A stretch of 64,000 nucleotides of DNA from an uncultured Clostridiaceae bacterium (lineage in GTDB: Bacteria; Bacillota; Clostridia; Clostridiales; Clostridiaceae). Shown in pieces: positions 37,006-46,628 of this stretch. A program made the position numbers and the translations under genes. Each line of letters begins with the position of its first letter. Position 1 is the first letter of the stretch. A model generated the notes under the pieces. It searched no databases and was not told where the DNA came from. It saw only the letters and a program-made list of their open reading frames with translations. The stretch is from the NCBI GenBank assembly GCA_946405135.1, contig CAMJGD010000004.1:124001-188000 (forward strand). The letters run 5' to 3'.

Positions 37006-38159
37006 AGAAAAAAATTATATTTATTGTTTTATTATTTTATATTTGTATAACAGGTATATTTTTAGTGTTATTAAATGGAAAAGAAGTTAAGAAAGCAGAT
37101 ATTGAGAAAAGAAATCAGGTTGTACAACTTAATGAAATAAAAGAGCTAACAAAGATTACATTAGAAGATAGCAGCAAAAAAGAAGACTTAGAATTAGCAA
37201 TAAAAGATTTTCAAAGTGATATAAAAAGTAGCAGTTCAAGTATGAATGAAACTTATTTAATAAAGTTATGGACAGTGTATTTTGTAAGTATAGCATTCAT
37301 ATCGATTGTATTTTTATATATTTATAGACAAGTAATACGGCCATTTAATAAACTAGAGAACTTTGCTAGTGAGATTGCCAAAGGAAATTTTGATTCACCA
37401 TTATACATAGAGAGAAATAATATGTTTGGTGATTTTACTTGGGCTTTTGACATGATGAGAAATGAGATTAAACGTGCTAGAAGTTGTGAAAAAGAAGCAA
37501 TCGAAAACAATAAAACAGTTATAGCAACAATGTCTCATGATATTAAAACACCCATTGCATCTATACGTGCGTATGCAGAGGGACTTGGAGCGAATATGGA
37601 TAGCAATTATGAGAGAAGACAAAGATATATTTCTGTTATTATGAAAAAATGTGATGAAGTGAGCAAGTTAACTAATGATTTATTTTTACACTCTTTAACT
37701 AATATGGACAAACTTAAAATGCAAACAAAAAATCATAAAGCTGATAAAGTTATCTATGAAATTTTAAAAACTATTATGCCAGATGATAATAAGATTAACA
37801 TAAATGGAATGATACCAGCTTTAAATATTCAAGTAGATGAAAAAAGGCTGGAACAGGTATTTGAAAATATTATAAGTAATAGTGTTAAGTATTCTGATGG
37901 AAGTAAGATAGATATGAGTTTCGAAGATGATGGAAAGTACCTATATTGTTATATTTCAGATTATGGCATAGGAATAGTTGATGAAGATATACCTTTTATT
38001 TTTGATAAGTTTTATAGAGGTAAAAATGCTAAAGATAAACAAGGTTCTGGACTTGGTCTTTATATAGTTAAATATATCATGGAAAAGATGAATGGAGCAG
38101 TTGAAATCAAAAATAGAGAATATGGATTGACTGTTATTTTAAAACTTAAAATCTCTTAA
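37002..38159 (+). CDS. Sensor histidine kinase
   Basis: A 385-aa kinase with spans near 4-24 and 88-107, enclosing a 60-residue extracytoplasmic loop, followed by HAMP-like linker (110-165). The H box is ATMSHDIKTPIASIRAYAEG, with the phospho-His. The ATPase domain has the N box FENIISNSVKYS, the G1 box SDYGIGI and the G2 box GSGLGLYIV. The loop is longer than in the intramembrane-sensing BceS type, so the kinase may bind a ligand directly. The start overlaps the regulator stop (ATGA). Confidence 0.92.
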   Translation: MKKKIIFIVLLFYICITGIFLVLLNGKEVKKADIEKRNQVVQLNEIKELTKITLEDSSKKEDLELAIKDFQSDIKSSSSSMNETYLIKLWTVYFVSIAFISIVFLYIYRQVIRPFNKLENFASEIAKGNFDSPLYIERNNMFGDFTWAFDMMRNEIKRARSCEKEAIENNKTVIATMSHDIKTPIASIRAYAEGLGANMDSNYERRQRYISVIMKKCDEVSKLTNDLFLHSLTNMDKLKMQTKNHKADKVIYEILKTIMPDDNKININGMIPALNIQVDEKRLEQVFENIISNSVKYSDGSKIDMSFEDDGKYLYCYISDYGIGIVDEDIPFIFDKFYRGKNAKDKQGSGLGLYIVKYIMEKMNGAVEIKNREYGLTVILKLKIS

Positions 38160-38220
38160 AGATTTCTTAATAATTAAAATGCTAGTATAAAGACATCAAA
38201 AGTAAAGGAGACAAGCAACA

Positions 38221-38976
38221 ATGCCAAAGGTACTTATAAAAGCTAAAGATTTATGTAAGAGTTATGCAAATGATGGATTACAGAATCATGTTTTAAACCA
38301 TATTGATTTAGAGATAATCGAAGAAGATTTTACTGTTATTATGGGAAGTTCGGGTTCCGGAAAATCAACACTTCTTTATTGTTTAAGCGGAATGGACACT
38401 ATTACTTCAGGAGAAATACATTTTAAAGAAAAGTTAATAAGTAAGATGAAGACAAATGAACTTGCAAAGTTAAGAAGAGAGAGTATAGGATTTATTTTTC
38501 AGCAGATGCATTTGGTATCAAATTTGAGTTTGTTTGAAAATGTTGCTGTATCAGGTTATTTATTAAAGAAGCCAAATGTAGTTAATAAAAGAGCTATGGA
38601 GTTATTAGAGTCTGTTGGATTATCAGATGCTTACAATAGGTTACCATCACAAGTATCAGGAGGACAACAGCAGAGAGCTGCTATTGCACGTGCTCTTATT
38701 AATGAACCTTCATTGGTATTTGCTGATGAACCTACTGGAGCTTTAAATTCAAAATTTGGGCAGAATGTATTAGATTTATTGACAGAGGTTAATAGAAAAG
38801 GACAAAGTATTTTAATGGTAACTCATGATGTTAAAGCTGCTATTCGTGGGAATCGTATTATTTATATTCAAGATGGAAGAATTGATGGAGAGTTAAATAT
38901 GGATCCATATAAGGAAGATGATAGAAAATCAAGAGAGACTCAAATAATTTCATGGCTTTCTAGCAAGGGGTGGTAA
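38221..38976 (+). CDS. ABC transporter ATP-binding protein (MacB/BceA type)
   Basis: A 251-aa ATPase: Walker A GSSGSGKST (near 42-50), Q-loop IFQQMHL, signature VSGGQQQRAAIARAL, Walker B LVFADEPTGAL, and H-loop VTHD. This is the MacB/LolD/BceA branch, which pairs with FtsX-type permeases. AGGAG precedes the ATG. It ends 2 bases before the permease start and should be in the same complex. Confidence 0.93.
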   Translation: MPKVLIKAKDLCKSYANDGLQNHVLNHIDLEIIEEDFTVIMGSSGSGKSTLLYCLSGMDTITSGEIHFKEKLISKMKTNELAKLRRESIGFIFQQMHLVSNLSLFENVAVSGYLLKKPNVVNKRAMELLESVGLSDAYNRLPSQVSGGQQQRAAIARALINEPSLVFADEPTGALNSKFGQNVLDLLTEVNRKGQSILMVTHDVKAAIRGNRIIYIQDGRIDGELNMDPYKEDDRKSRETQIISWLSSKGW

Positions 38977-38978
38977 GT

Positions 38979-41333
38979 ATGGCTATATGGACTATACTAG
39001 TAGCTAACATCAAGAAGAGAAAGGGAAGTTTTGCAAGTATCTTTATACTTATTGCTATAATTTCTATAGTTGTATCAACTGTTTTAAGTTCAATAATTTG
39101 TGGAAAAAAGAGCTTTGAAAATGCTAACAAAGAGGCAAATTCTCCTGAGATTATGAACTTTGTTTTGAAGAAAAATTATGATGCTAATATGAAAAAAACT
39201 TTAGAAAAACAAGATGAAATAAGTAAGGTAGAAGAGAATGACGTAATTGGATATGAGAATTTAATAATAGGGGACAAAGAAGATAAAAGCATTGTGTTTT
39301 TATGTTCTTATGAACCAGAAATGCATAGTTATAAGTTACAAAGTAATAACAATAAAACAGTAATACCTAATAAAGGTGAAATTTATTTACCCTATATTTT
39401 CAAGGATGAGTTTAAGTGTAAAGTTGGAATGAATATTGAGTTTAAAACTGAAAAAGGAGATTATTCATACAAGGTAGCAGATTTTTTCGAGGATCCTATT
39501 TATGGATCTAAAGAGATAGGCATAAAGAGATTTCTTATGAACCCCAGTGATTTTAGTGAAATATCTAAGTTAGAAGCTAAAGAATTTAAACCTTTCATTA
39601 GTATGAATACATTTATAAATGATAGTTATAAAAATCAAAATATCAGTAAAGTTATTTACAATGTAAATCAAAAAACAGGTATAGAAAAGTATGGAGCAAT
39701 TTGTTCAGTTTTAAAAACTTATGAGAGCTACACATTGAGTTTAGCCAATATTATAGGGTCAATTATTTTAGGATTTTGTATATTATTATTCATAATAGTA
39801 ATAATCGTTATAGGACATTGTATTAGTTCAAGTATAGAAATGGATTATGCTTCTTTAGGAATAATGAAAGCAATAGGTTTTACTGATAAAGGGATAAGAG
39901 TAATTTTACTTATACAATATCTTTTAAGTAGTGTTTTGGGAGGTATAGTAGGAGGATGTTTAAGTATATTTTTAATTAACCCAATTGGTAATTTTCTTTT
40001 AACAAGTACAGGCTTATTTTGGTCAGGAAATATACAAATAGGAATATGTTTAGGTATTTTGGGATTATTGCTTCTTGTACTTACTGTGTATACATTTTTA
40101 TTAACAAGAAAAATAACTAAAATTTCTCCCGTAAGAGCCATTGCTTTTGGTAATGCACCTATTTATTTTTCAAGTAGAATAAACATTTCTTTGAGTAAAT
40201 TAGCTCATGTTCCATTATCAATTAAGATTGCATTAAAGCAGATATTGACTCATTTAAAACAATATATAAGGCTATTTATAATAGTTGGTGTTGTAACTTC
40301 TAGTATTATAGCTATTCTTTCAATGGAGGATATGTTCAAGGACAGCAACGCTGCAATATTGTTTGGGAAAATAAAAAGTGATATCAGCATTAGTTATGGT
40401 AATAAAGAAGATAAGAAATTTGTTGATGAAATTGTTGATGATGTAGAAAAGGAAGATAATATTACAGAAAAATTTAGATTTTGCAATTGCAATAAGGTTG
40501 TTGATGATGATAATTTACTTGTCAAAGTAGTTGCGGATGATTCAAAATATGTATTGCCAGATGCTTTAGAAGGCAGAAATCCAAAGTATAATAATGAAGT
40601 TGTAATTACAAAGATAATGTCTGATGTACTACAAAAATCAGTAGGAGACACAATTGTAGTAGAAAATGGTAAAGGTGCTAAAGAAGAATATATGATTGTT
40701 GGATTAAACCAAAATATGAATGATGCAGGTAAAAATATTACAATGTTAGAATCGGGAATGCAAAGATTAGAGCCTAATTTTACAATAAACACAATTGAAC
40801 TTAGATTAGATAATAAAGGAAAAGTCGCTTATATAGTAGAAAAACTTAAGGATAAATATGAGGATTATAAAGTAACTATTAAAGATGAATATAACGATAA
40901 TAAGGAATATATGCAAGAAAAAATAAATACTGTTCATATGGCCACAAAGGGCGTTTATTTTATAGCTATAATTGTAATAGGATTAGTATTCCTTTTAGTT
41001 TGTAACAATACGTTACAAAAAGAAAAGATTGATATAGGAATATTGAAGGCAGAAGGATTTACTACAAGGATGCTTAGGACTCAATTCATCATAAGATTTT
41101 TAATAGTAGCTTTAGTTGGAAGTTTGCTTGGAATAGGGCTTAACCTACTAACCAACAATTACTTTATGTCATTACTATTTAAAAATGTTGGAATAACCAA
41201 ATTTGTAACAGTATATTATGTAAAAACAATAGTACAACCTGTGGCGGTAGTATGCATCTTCACTTGTGTATTTGCATGGATAGTAACAAGAAAGATTAAA
41301 AAAATTACTTCTAAAAATTTAATACAAGAGTAA
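38979..41333 (+). CDS. ABC transporter permease with two FtsX domains
   Basis: A 784-aa permease with an N-terminal span (about 14-38), a large extracytoplasmic domain (40-250), and an FtsX core (about 250-380). A further span near 425-445, a second extracytoplasmic domain, and a C-terminal FtsX core (about 655-780) follow. The doubled FtsX layout suits mechanotransmission or substrate shedding rather than classical import. ATG 38979 has AAGGGG 8 bp upstream; an earlier in-frame GTG overlaps the ATPase stop. Likely exports or removes an envelope-active compound, but no substrate can be read from sequence. Confidence 0.88.
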   Translation: MAIWTILVANIKKRKGSFASIFILIAIISIVVSTVLSSIICGKKSFENANKEANSPEIMNFVLKKNYDANMKKTLEKQDEISKVEENDVIGYENLIIGDKEDKSIVFLCSYEPEMHSYKLQSNNNKTVIPNKGEIYLPYIFKDEFKCKVGMNIEFKTEKGDYSYKVADFFEDPIYGSKEIGIKRFLMNPSDFSEISKLEAKEFKPFISMNTFINDSYKNQNISKVIYNVNQKTGIEKYGAICSVLKTYESYTLSLANIIGSIILGFCILLFIIVIIVIGHCISSSIEMDYASLGIMKAIGFTDKGIRVILLIQYLLSSVLGGIVGGCLSIFLINPIGNFLLTSTGLFWSGNIQIGICLGILGLLLLVLTVYTFLLTRKITKISPVRAIAFGNAPIYFSSRINISLSKLAHVPLSIKIALKQILTHLKQYIRLFIIVGVVTSSIIAILSMEDMFKDSNAAILFGKIKSDISISYGNKEDKKFVDEIVDDVEKEDNITEKFRFCNCNKVVDDDNLLVKVVADDSKYVLPDALEGRNPKYNNEVVITKIMSDVLQKSVGDTIVVENGKGAKEEYMIVGLNQNMNDAGKNITMLESGMQRLEPNFTINTIELRLDNKGKVAYIVEKLKDKYEDYKVTIKDEYNDNKEYMQEKINTVHMATKGVYFIAIIVIGLVFLLVCNNTLQKEKIDIGILKAEGFTTRMLRTQFIIRFLIVALVGSLLGIGLNLLTNNYFMSLLFKNVGITKFVTVYYVKTIVQPVAVVCIFTCVFAWIVTRKIKKITSKNLIQE

Positions 41334-41377
41334 AGAGTTGTGTATAAAAATTAATTTATGAAATTGGAGTGAAAGTC

Positions 41378-41992
41378 ATGGATATTAATGATGTTACAAA
41401 ATTTATAAATATCTTTGAATATAACATATTTCTTTATGCAATTGGATTTATGTTTTTATCTGAATTTATAATATGGATATTTGCTGCAAGTGAAAATAAA
41501 AAAGATAGAAAAAAATCCGACAAAGGTTCAATTTGGTTAATAATTTTAGGATATTGTTTAAGTATTTATGTAAGTTATTATTTGACAAGTGCAGAAGTAA
41601 ATAAATTTATAAAAAGCCTTATGCTTCCACATATATTTTATTATATAGGAATTTTCTTAATAGTAGCAGGTACGATAATTCGTGATTATTCAGTATGGAC
41701 ATTAAAAAAAGCATTTACATTATCAGTACAAACAACACCGGATCAGCATTTAATACAGAAAGGATTTTATCGCTATGTAAGAAATCCTGCTTATACTGGA
41801 AGTATACTTAGTCTTTTAGGAATAGCATTTTCATTGAGAAATACATTTGCACCTATAATAGTTTTAATTATTTGCATATTATGTTATGGAATTAGGATAA
41901 AAATCGAAGAAAAAGCATTAAAAGAACAATTTAAAAAAGAATTTGAGAATTACTGTGAGAATACTTATTGCCTATTCCCCTTTATATGGTAA
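41378..41992 (+). CDS. Isoprenylcysteine carboxyl methyltransferase-like membrane methyltransferase
   Basis: A 204-aa protein with about five spans and the C-terminal ICMT/PEMT-like signature: RYVRNPAYTGSILSLLGIA (near 141-159) then IRIKIEEKALKEQF (near 176-190), with the conserved Arg, Pro and Glu residues that bind S-adenosylmethionine. Bacterial members act on lipids or small substrates, and the true substrate is unknown. ATG 41378 follows GGAG by 8 bp and is preferred over GTG 41369. It lies 44 bp after the permease and may be part of the same module. Confidence 0.83.
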   Translation: MDINDVTKFINIFEYNIFLYAIGFMFLSEFIIWIFAASENKKDRKKSDKGSIWLIILGYCLSIYVSYYLTSAEVNKFIKSLMLPHIFYYIGIFLIVAGTIIRDYSVWTLKKAFTLSVQTTPDQHLIQKGFYRYVRNPAYTGSILSLLGIAFSLRNTFAPIIVLIICILCYGIRIKIEEKALKEQFKKEFENYCENTYCLFPFIW

Positions 41993-42107
41993 GGTAGCGG
42001 GTATTATAGCATAAGTAAACCCTAGCTATTATTGATTGGGAATAGTTAATAAAAAGATGAAAGCTTTAAAATAAATAGGAACTTTACTCTATAACAAAAT
42101 AAGAAAT

Positions 42108-42150
42108 AAATGCCATAGAGGATGCTTAAAAACTTCCCTATGGCATTTTT
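42108..42150 (+). terminator. Hairpin, possible terminator of the accessory module
   Basis: AAATGCCATAG (42108-42118) pairs perfectly with 42138-42148 around a 19-base loop, and a short T-run follows. It lies 115 bp after the methyltransferase gene, which has no nearer terminator. Confidence 0.7.
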
Positions 42151-42726
42151 AGTTGTAAAAAGGCGAGACAATCGAAAAAGTACAATATCATTGAGATAAA
42201 TTTATGTTTATGTTAGTAGGAAATATAAATTTTTAATTATGATAAAAAATGCATTAAAATAATATAAAACCATCATAAAATTTATTTATACATAAAAAAC
42301 TAATACATAGAGAATATGTAAATTACATTATAGAATATAATAAAAATTTTCTAAATTCAAAATATTTATTAATAAGATGACAAAAATTCATATTAAAATC
42401 TATTTGTATTAAAAAATTAATATGTTAATAATGCTTTACAATAGAAAAATATTATGGTATATATGATAAATATACAGCACAAAATGTAGAAAGTGATATA
42501 AGTTTTTATTGGATAATGCTTTTAAAATGTGACTCTTAATGTTATAATTGGATATTACATTAAATTGACACTTAAAAAAACTTATGTTAATATATATTCA
42601 AATATTAATTAAAATTCAAGTAAAAAGTTATTAATTTATTAATTAAAAGCATTTAGATATGAAGTAAAAACTCATTTGTGTATTTACATTTTATTAATAA
42701 ATGCATTATAATATACTTATACAAAA

Positions 42727-42741
42727 ATTTTTCTAAAAATT
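42727..42741. promoter_or_regulatory. Candidate CodY box upstream of oppA
   Basis: ATTTTTCTAAAAATT matches the 15-base CodY consensus AATTTTCWGAAAATT at 13 positions. CodY represses peptide transport genes in low-GC Gram-positives when branched-chain amino acids and GTP are high. In such AT-rich sequence chance matches are common, so confidence is limited. Confidence 0.4.
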
Positions 42742-42912
42742 TGTTTGAATATACATTTATCAGAATTTTTTTTAAGTTTTAATTATTTAATATAATGTAA
42801 TTATAAAATTGTTAAAGTTCATTGTCCTTATGAAATTTAGTTTAAAATTATAATTTTATGGACAATGTTCTCATATAAATAATATAAAAGTATTTAAAGA
42901 GGGGGAAAGTTT

Positions 42913-44631
42913 ATGAAAAGAAACAAATTGCTAGCTACAATGGCTGGGGTAATGTCACTAGCAGTTACTTTAACAGCTTGTGGTAAAGGCAAAGATGGGG
43001 ATGACGACATAAAAAAACCTGATCAAGACATAACTACTAAAACATCTGATGTTATAAAAGGAACAAACCCTGAAAAATGTCCTGATGCTGCTAAAAACAG
43101 AAAAGATAGTTTAGTAATAGGTATACAGGCTCCAGATGGAGTATTTAATCCTGTATATTATGAAAGTTCCTATGATGGATATGTTGTAAGCAGTATGTTT
43201 GCAAGTATATTAGAAGTTAAGAAAGATGGAGATGTTACTCCAGGCCTTGCAGAAAAATATGAAATATCACCAGATCAGAAGACTTACAAATTTACATTGA
43301 GAAAAGATCTTAAGTGGAGTGATGGAAAACCAATAACTACTGATGATATAGAATTTACATTCATGGTTAAATGCGATCAAACTTATGATGGACCATCAGA
43401 TATGGAATCTTTAGGAATTCAGGGATGGAAAGACTATCATGAAGGAAAGGCTACTAGCATATCAGGAATAAAGAAAGTTGATGATAAAGTAGTAGAAATA
43501 ACTCTTGATAAAGTAAATGCTGCAGCTATATATGATTTAGCTATAGCTCCACTACCAAAGCATTATTATGGAACAAAATATGCACAAGGTAAAGCAGATC
43601 AGCTTAAAGAACTTCATAGAAAACCTGAAGTTGCATCAGGCGCATATAAGATGAAAGAGTACAAAGAAGGACAACAAGTAGTGTTAGAAGCTAATGAAAA
43701 CTACTATAAAGGAAAAGCAAAGATTCCAAATCTAATATATAAGACTACAAATGAAGAGACATCTATACAGCAGTTAGAAGCTGGAGAAATTGACATGAAC
43801 GCTGTTACAGTTAATGCTGAAAATGTTGAATTAGTTAAGGGCAAAGGCTTCTTAGATGCTCATATATTCCCAACTAATGGATATGGATATATAGCATTTA
43901 ATCATAGACAAGACAAATTTAAAGATCCTAAAGTTCGTCAAGCTTTAGCTTATGGATTAGATAGAAAATCCATAGTTGATACAGTATATAAGGGATATGC
44001 TGATGTTATAAATATTCCTCAATCAAAAGTTTCATGGGCATATACTGATGATGTTGAAAAATACGAATTCAATCAAGAAAAAGCAAATCAGTTATTGGAT
44101 GAAGCAGGATGGAAGAAAGGTTCAGATGGCATAAGAGAAAAAGATGGAAAGAAATTAGAAATAAAATTCTTAGCTACAACACCTAACCCAGTTAATGATG
44201 CTATAATCCCAGTTGCTAAAGAAGGATATAAAGCTTTAGGTATAGACTTTAAGCCAGAACAGATGGATTTCAACACAGTAAGAGCTAAAATAAAGAAAAA
44301 AGGTAATGACTTTGATATGTACTTCATGGCTTGGGGATTAACTCCAGAACCAGATTCAACTACAATATTTAAATCTAATGGTTCTCAGAATGAAATAGGT
44401 TATTCTAATGCAAAAGTTGATGAATTACTACAAAAAGGATTAGCAACTACTGATAAGAAAGAAAGAACAGATATATATCATGAACTATACAAAGAATTAA
44501 ATAAAGACCTTCCATATATCTTCATGTATCAAAGAAGAGATATGTGGGTTGTTAACTCAAGAGTTAAAGGAATAGATCTTTCACCATATAGAGACTTTAC
44601 TAATGACCTTGAAAAGTATGAATTACAGTAA
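42913..44631 (+). CDS. oppA: Oligopeptide ABC transporter substrate-binding lipoprotein
   Basis: Extracellular peptide-binding protein anchored by lipid. The 572-aa protein starts with a lipoprotein signal ending in the lipobox LTAC (Cys23 becomes the N terminus). A charged linker rich in Asp/Lys follows, and then the SBP family 5 domain: VTPGLAEKYEISPDQKTYKFTLR near 107-129, LKWSDGKPITTDDIEFTF near 135-152, and later VRQALAYGLDR. GAGGGGG precedes the ATG. It is the first gene of oppABCDF, separated from oppB by a hairpin that would let it be made in excess. Confidence 0.94.
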   Translation: MKRNKLLATMAGVMSLAVTLTACGKGKDGDDDIKKPDQDITTKTSDVIKGTNPEKCPDAAKNRKDSLVIGIQAPDGVFNPVYYESSYDGYVVSSMFASILEVKKDGDVTPGLAEKYEISPDQKTYKFTLRKDLKWSDGKPITTDDIEFTFMVKCDQTYDGPSDMESLGIQGWKDYHEGKATSISGIKKVDDKVVEITLDKVNAAAIYDLAIAPLPKHYYGTKYAQGKADQLKELHRKPEVASGAYKMKEYKEGQQVVLEANENYYKGKAKIPNLIYKTTNEETSIQQLEAGEIDMNAVTVNAENVELVKGKGFLDAHIFPTNGYGYIAFNHRQDKFKDPKVRQALAYGLDRKSIVDTVYKGYADVINIPQSKVSWAYTDDVEKYEFNQEKANQLLDEAGWKKGSDGIREKDGKKLEIKFLATTPNPVNDAIIPVAKEGYKALGIDFKPEQMDFNTVRAKIKKKGNDFDMYFMAWGLTPEPDSTTIFKSNGSQNEIGYSNAKVDELLQKGLATTDKKERTDIYHELYKELNKDLPYIFMYQRRDMWVVNSRVKGIDLSPYRDFTNDLEKYELQ

Positions 44632-44641
44632 TAACTAAATT

Positions 44642-44668
44642 AATGTGCCCGGTATATCCGGGCACATT
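44642..44668 (+). terminator. Hairpin between oppA and oppB (partial terminator)
   Basis: AATGTGCCCGG pairs exactly with CCGGGCACATT across TATAT: 11 bp with six G/C pairs. No proper T-run follows. This position in opp operons often holds a hairpin that reduces read-through and protects oppA message. Confidence 0.75.
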
Positions 44669-44718
44669 TAGGATATTAATATATATAATCTATAATCATT
44701 TTAGAATGGGGGATAAAA

Positions 44719-45681
44719 ATGAGGCAATATATAACTAGAAGGCTTCTTGAAATGATACCTGTAATTATAGGTGTATCTATCATACTTTTTGCACTCTTTG
44801 CATTTGCTCCTGGAGATGCTGTAGATAACATACAGAATCCAAGGATGAGTGAGGAAAAAAAGGCAGAATTAAGGAGACAATATGGACTTGAAGGAAGTAT
44901 ACCAGAAAGATATTGGAATTGGGCTAAAAAGGCTGTAAAATTTGATTTTGGTGATTCAATAAAACATAAAATGCCAGTTAGAAAAGTTATAAACACATAT
45001 GTTTGGAATTCATTTTATTTATCAATAGCATCTTTTTTATTTAGTGTTATATTAGCAGTACCTATTGGAGTAGTGTCTGCTACTAAACAATATTCAGGAT
45101 TTGATAAGTTTTTTACCGTATTTGCTTTGCTTGGAATTTCCATACCATCGTTTTTCTTTGGTATGTTACTTATAAAATGGCTTGCTATAGACATAAAGGC
45201 ATTCCCGGTGTCAGGTATGACATCTACAGGAATTTCAAAAACTGGAATGTCTCATGTGTTAGATGTTATGCACCATATGTTTTTACCATTCTTAGTTTTA
45301 TCTTTAAGCAGTGTGGCATCCTTGATGAGATATACAAGAACCAGTATGCTTGAAGTAATAAGACAAGACTATGTTAGAACAGCTAGGTCTAAGGGACTAA
45401 GTGAAAAAGTAGTTGTATATAAGCATGCACTTAGAAATGCTCTTATTCCTGTTATTACCATATTAGGATTTTACCTTCCAAGTTTGTTTGGCGGAGCAAT
45501 CATAACAGAGCAGATATTCGCTTGGCCAGGCATAGGAAAGATATCCATAGACGCTATAAACTCAAGAGACTATCCTTTGCTAATGGGATTTGAGATGTTA
45601 CTTGCGCTATTGACATTGCTAGGTAATCTACTTGCAGATATAACCTATGCATTTGTTGATCCAAGAATCAGACTTAAATAG
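44719..45681 (+). CDS. oppB: Oligopeptide ABC transporter permease OppB
   Basis: A 320-aa permease with the DppB/OppB N terminus (RRLLEMIPVIIGVSIILFAL) and six spans. The cytoplasmic EAA loop (VRTARSKGLSEKVVVYKHALRNALIPV, given here only as its position near 213-239) docks with the ATPases. GGGGGA lies 5 bp before the ATG. Its stop is 12 bp before the oppC start. Confidence 0.94.
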   Translation: MRQYITRRLLEMIPVIIGVSIILFALFAFAPGDAVDNIQNPRMSEEKKAELRRQYGLEGSIPERYWNWAKKAVKFDFGDSIKHKMPVRKVINTYVWNSFYLSIASFLFSVILAVPIGVVSATKQYSGFDKFFTVFALLGISIPSFFFGMLLIKWLAIDIKAFPVSGMTSTGISKTGMSHVLDVMHHMFLPFLVLSLSSVASLMRYTRTSMLEVIRQDYVRTARSKGLSEKVVVYKHALRNALIPVITILGFYLPSLFGGAIITEQIFAWPGIGKISIDAINSRDYPLLMGFEMLLALLTLLGNLLADITYAFVDPRIRLK

Positions 45682-45693
45682 GAGGTGAAGGAT

Positions 45694-46614
45694 ATGTCAG
45701 AAAAACTTAATGTAAAAGAAAAAGAAGTAAAAGTTAAAAAAGAGCAGATAGAAACTCCGTTAAAAACTGTATGGAAAAGATTGAAGAAAAATAGACTTGC
45801 TATGGTAGGATTAATAATATTAGTTGTTATAATTCTTTTAGCAGTGATAGGACCATTCTTTGCTAAGGATCCAAATGCAAAGAATTATGCTAAAACTTTT
45901 GCAAAACCTTCATCAAGATATTTATTTGGTACAGACATGCTAGGTAGAGACGTTTTAGCCAGAACTTTGGTTGCAGGAAGAATATCTCTATTTGTAGGTA
46001 TTGCATCTGTTATAATTGAAGTGGTTATAGGAAGCATCTTAGGAGTTGTAGCTGGATATTATGGTGGTATTGTTGATAGTATCATAATGAGAATAGTGGA
46101 TGTATTTATGAGTATTCCATCTCTTCCATTACTTATAATACTTGCTGCAGTTTTATCCGATTTAGGTGTTCCACCTGAAAAAAGAATATATGTAGTTATG
46201 GCAATAATAGGTTTTCTAGGATGGCCAGCACTATGTCGTATGATAAGAGGACAGATATTATCCTTAAGAGAACAAGAATACATGCAGGCTGCTGATGCAT
46301 TAGGACTTAGCGACAGCAGAAAGATGTTTAAGCATCTTTTACCTAATACAGTGCCTATTATAATAGTTTCCGCTACCCTTAGTTTAGGAGGAGCAATACT
46401 TTCCGAGTCTTCTTTAAGTTATTTAGGGCTTGGAGTTCAGCCGCCAACACCTTCCTGGGGAAATATGATTCAGGCTGTTAATAATGTGTATAACATTCAG
46501 TATAGACCATGGCTTTGGATGCCACCAGGAATACTTATATTCTTAACAGTTATGGCAATAAATTTATTTGGTGATGGCTTAAGAGATGCTATAGATCCTA
46601 AATTAAAGAAGTAG
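45694..46614 (+). CDS. oppC: Oligopeptide ABC transporter permease OppC
   Basis: A 306-aa permease with a Lys/Glu-rich cytoplasmic N terminus, a first span near 38-60, the N-terminal OppC domain (TFAKPSSRYLFGTDMLGRDV), and five further spans. The EAA loop lies near residues 195-220 (MQAADALGLSDSRKMFKHLL). ATG 45694 follows GGAGG by 8 bp; a GTG at 45685 overlaps that ribosome site and is rejected. Confidence 0.94.
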   Translation: MSEKLNVKEKEVKVKKEQIETPLKTVWKRLKKNRLAMVGLIILVVIILLAVIGPFFAKDPNAKNYAKTFAKPSSRYLFGTDMLGRDVLARTLVAGRISLFVGIASVIIEVVIGSILGVVAGYYGGIVDSIIMRIVDVFMSIPSLPLLIILAAVLSDLGVPPEKRIYVVMAIIGFLGWPALCRMIRGQILSLREQEYMQAADALGLSDSRKMFKHLLPNTVPIIIVSATLSLGGAILSESSLSYLGLGVQPPTPSWGNMIQAVNNVYNIQYRPWLWMPPGILIFLTVMAINLFGDGLRDAIDPKLKK

Positions 46615-46628
46615 AGGAGGGGTAGACC

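Larger units (their letters stand above)
41993..42912. other. 920-bp AT-rich intergenic region upstream of oppA
   Basis: No coding region with a ribosome site was found on either strand. It holds a hairpin (listed at 42108), a CodY-like box (42727), and an inverted repeat CATTGTCC/GGACAATG (42820-42827 and 42860-42867, about 40 bp centre to centre). Several TATAAT-like hexamers are present (for example 42791-42796 and 42849-42854), but none has a good -35 partner. Most of it is A/T runs with no other structure I can support. Confidence 0.6.

Noticed and set aside
42200..42900. Possible CRISPR or other tandem repeat in the A/T-rich spacer before oppA
   Set aside because: Short A/T runs recur, but no unit of 20 or more bases repeats with regular spacing.
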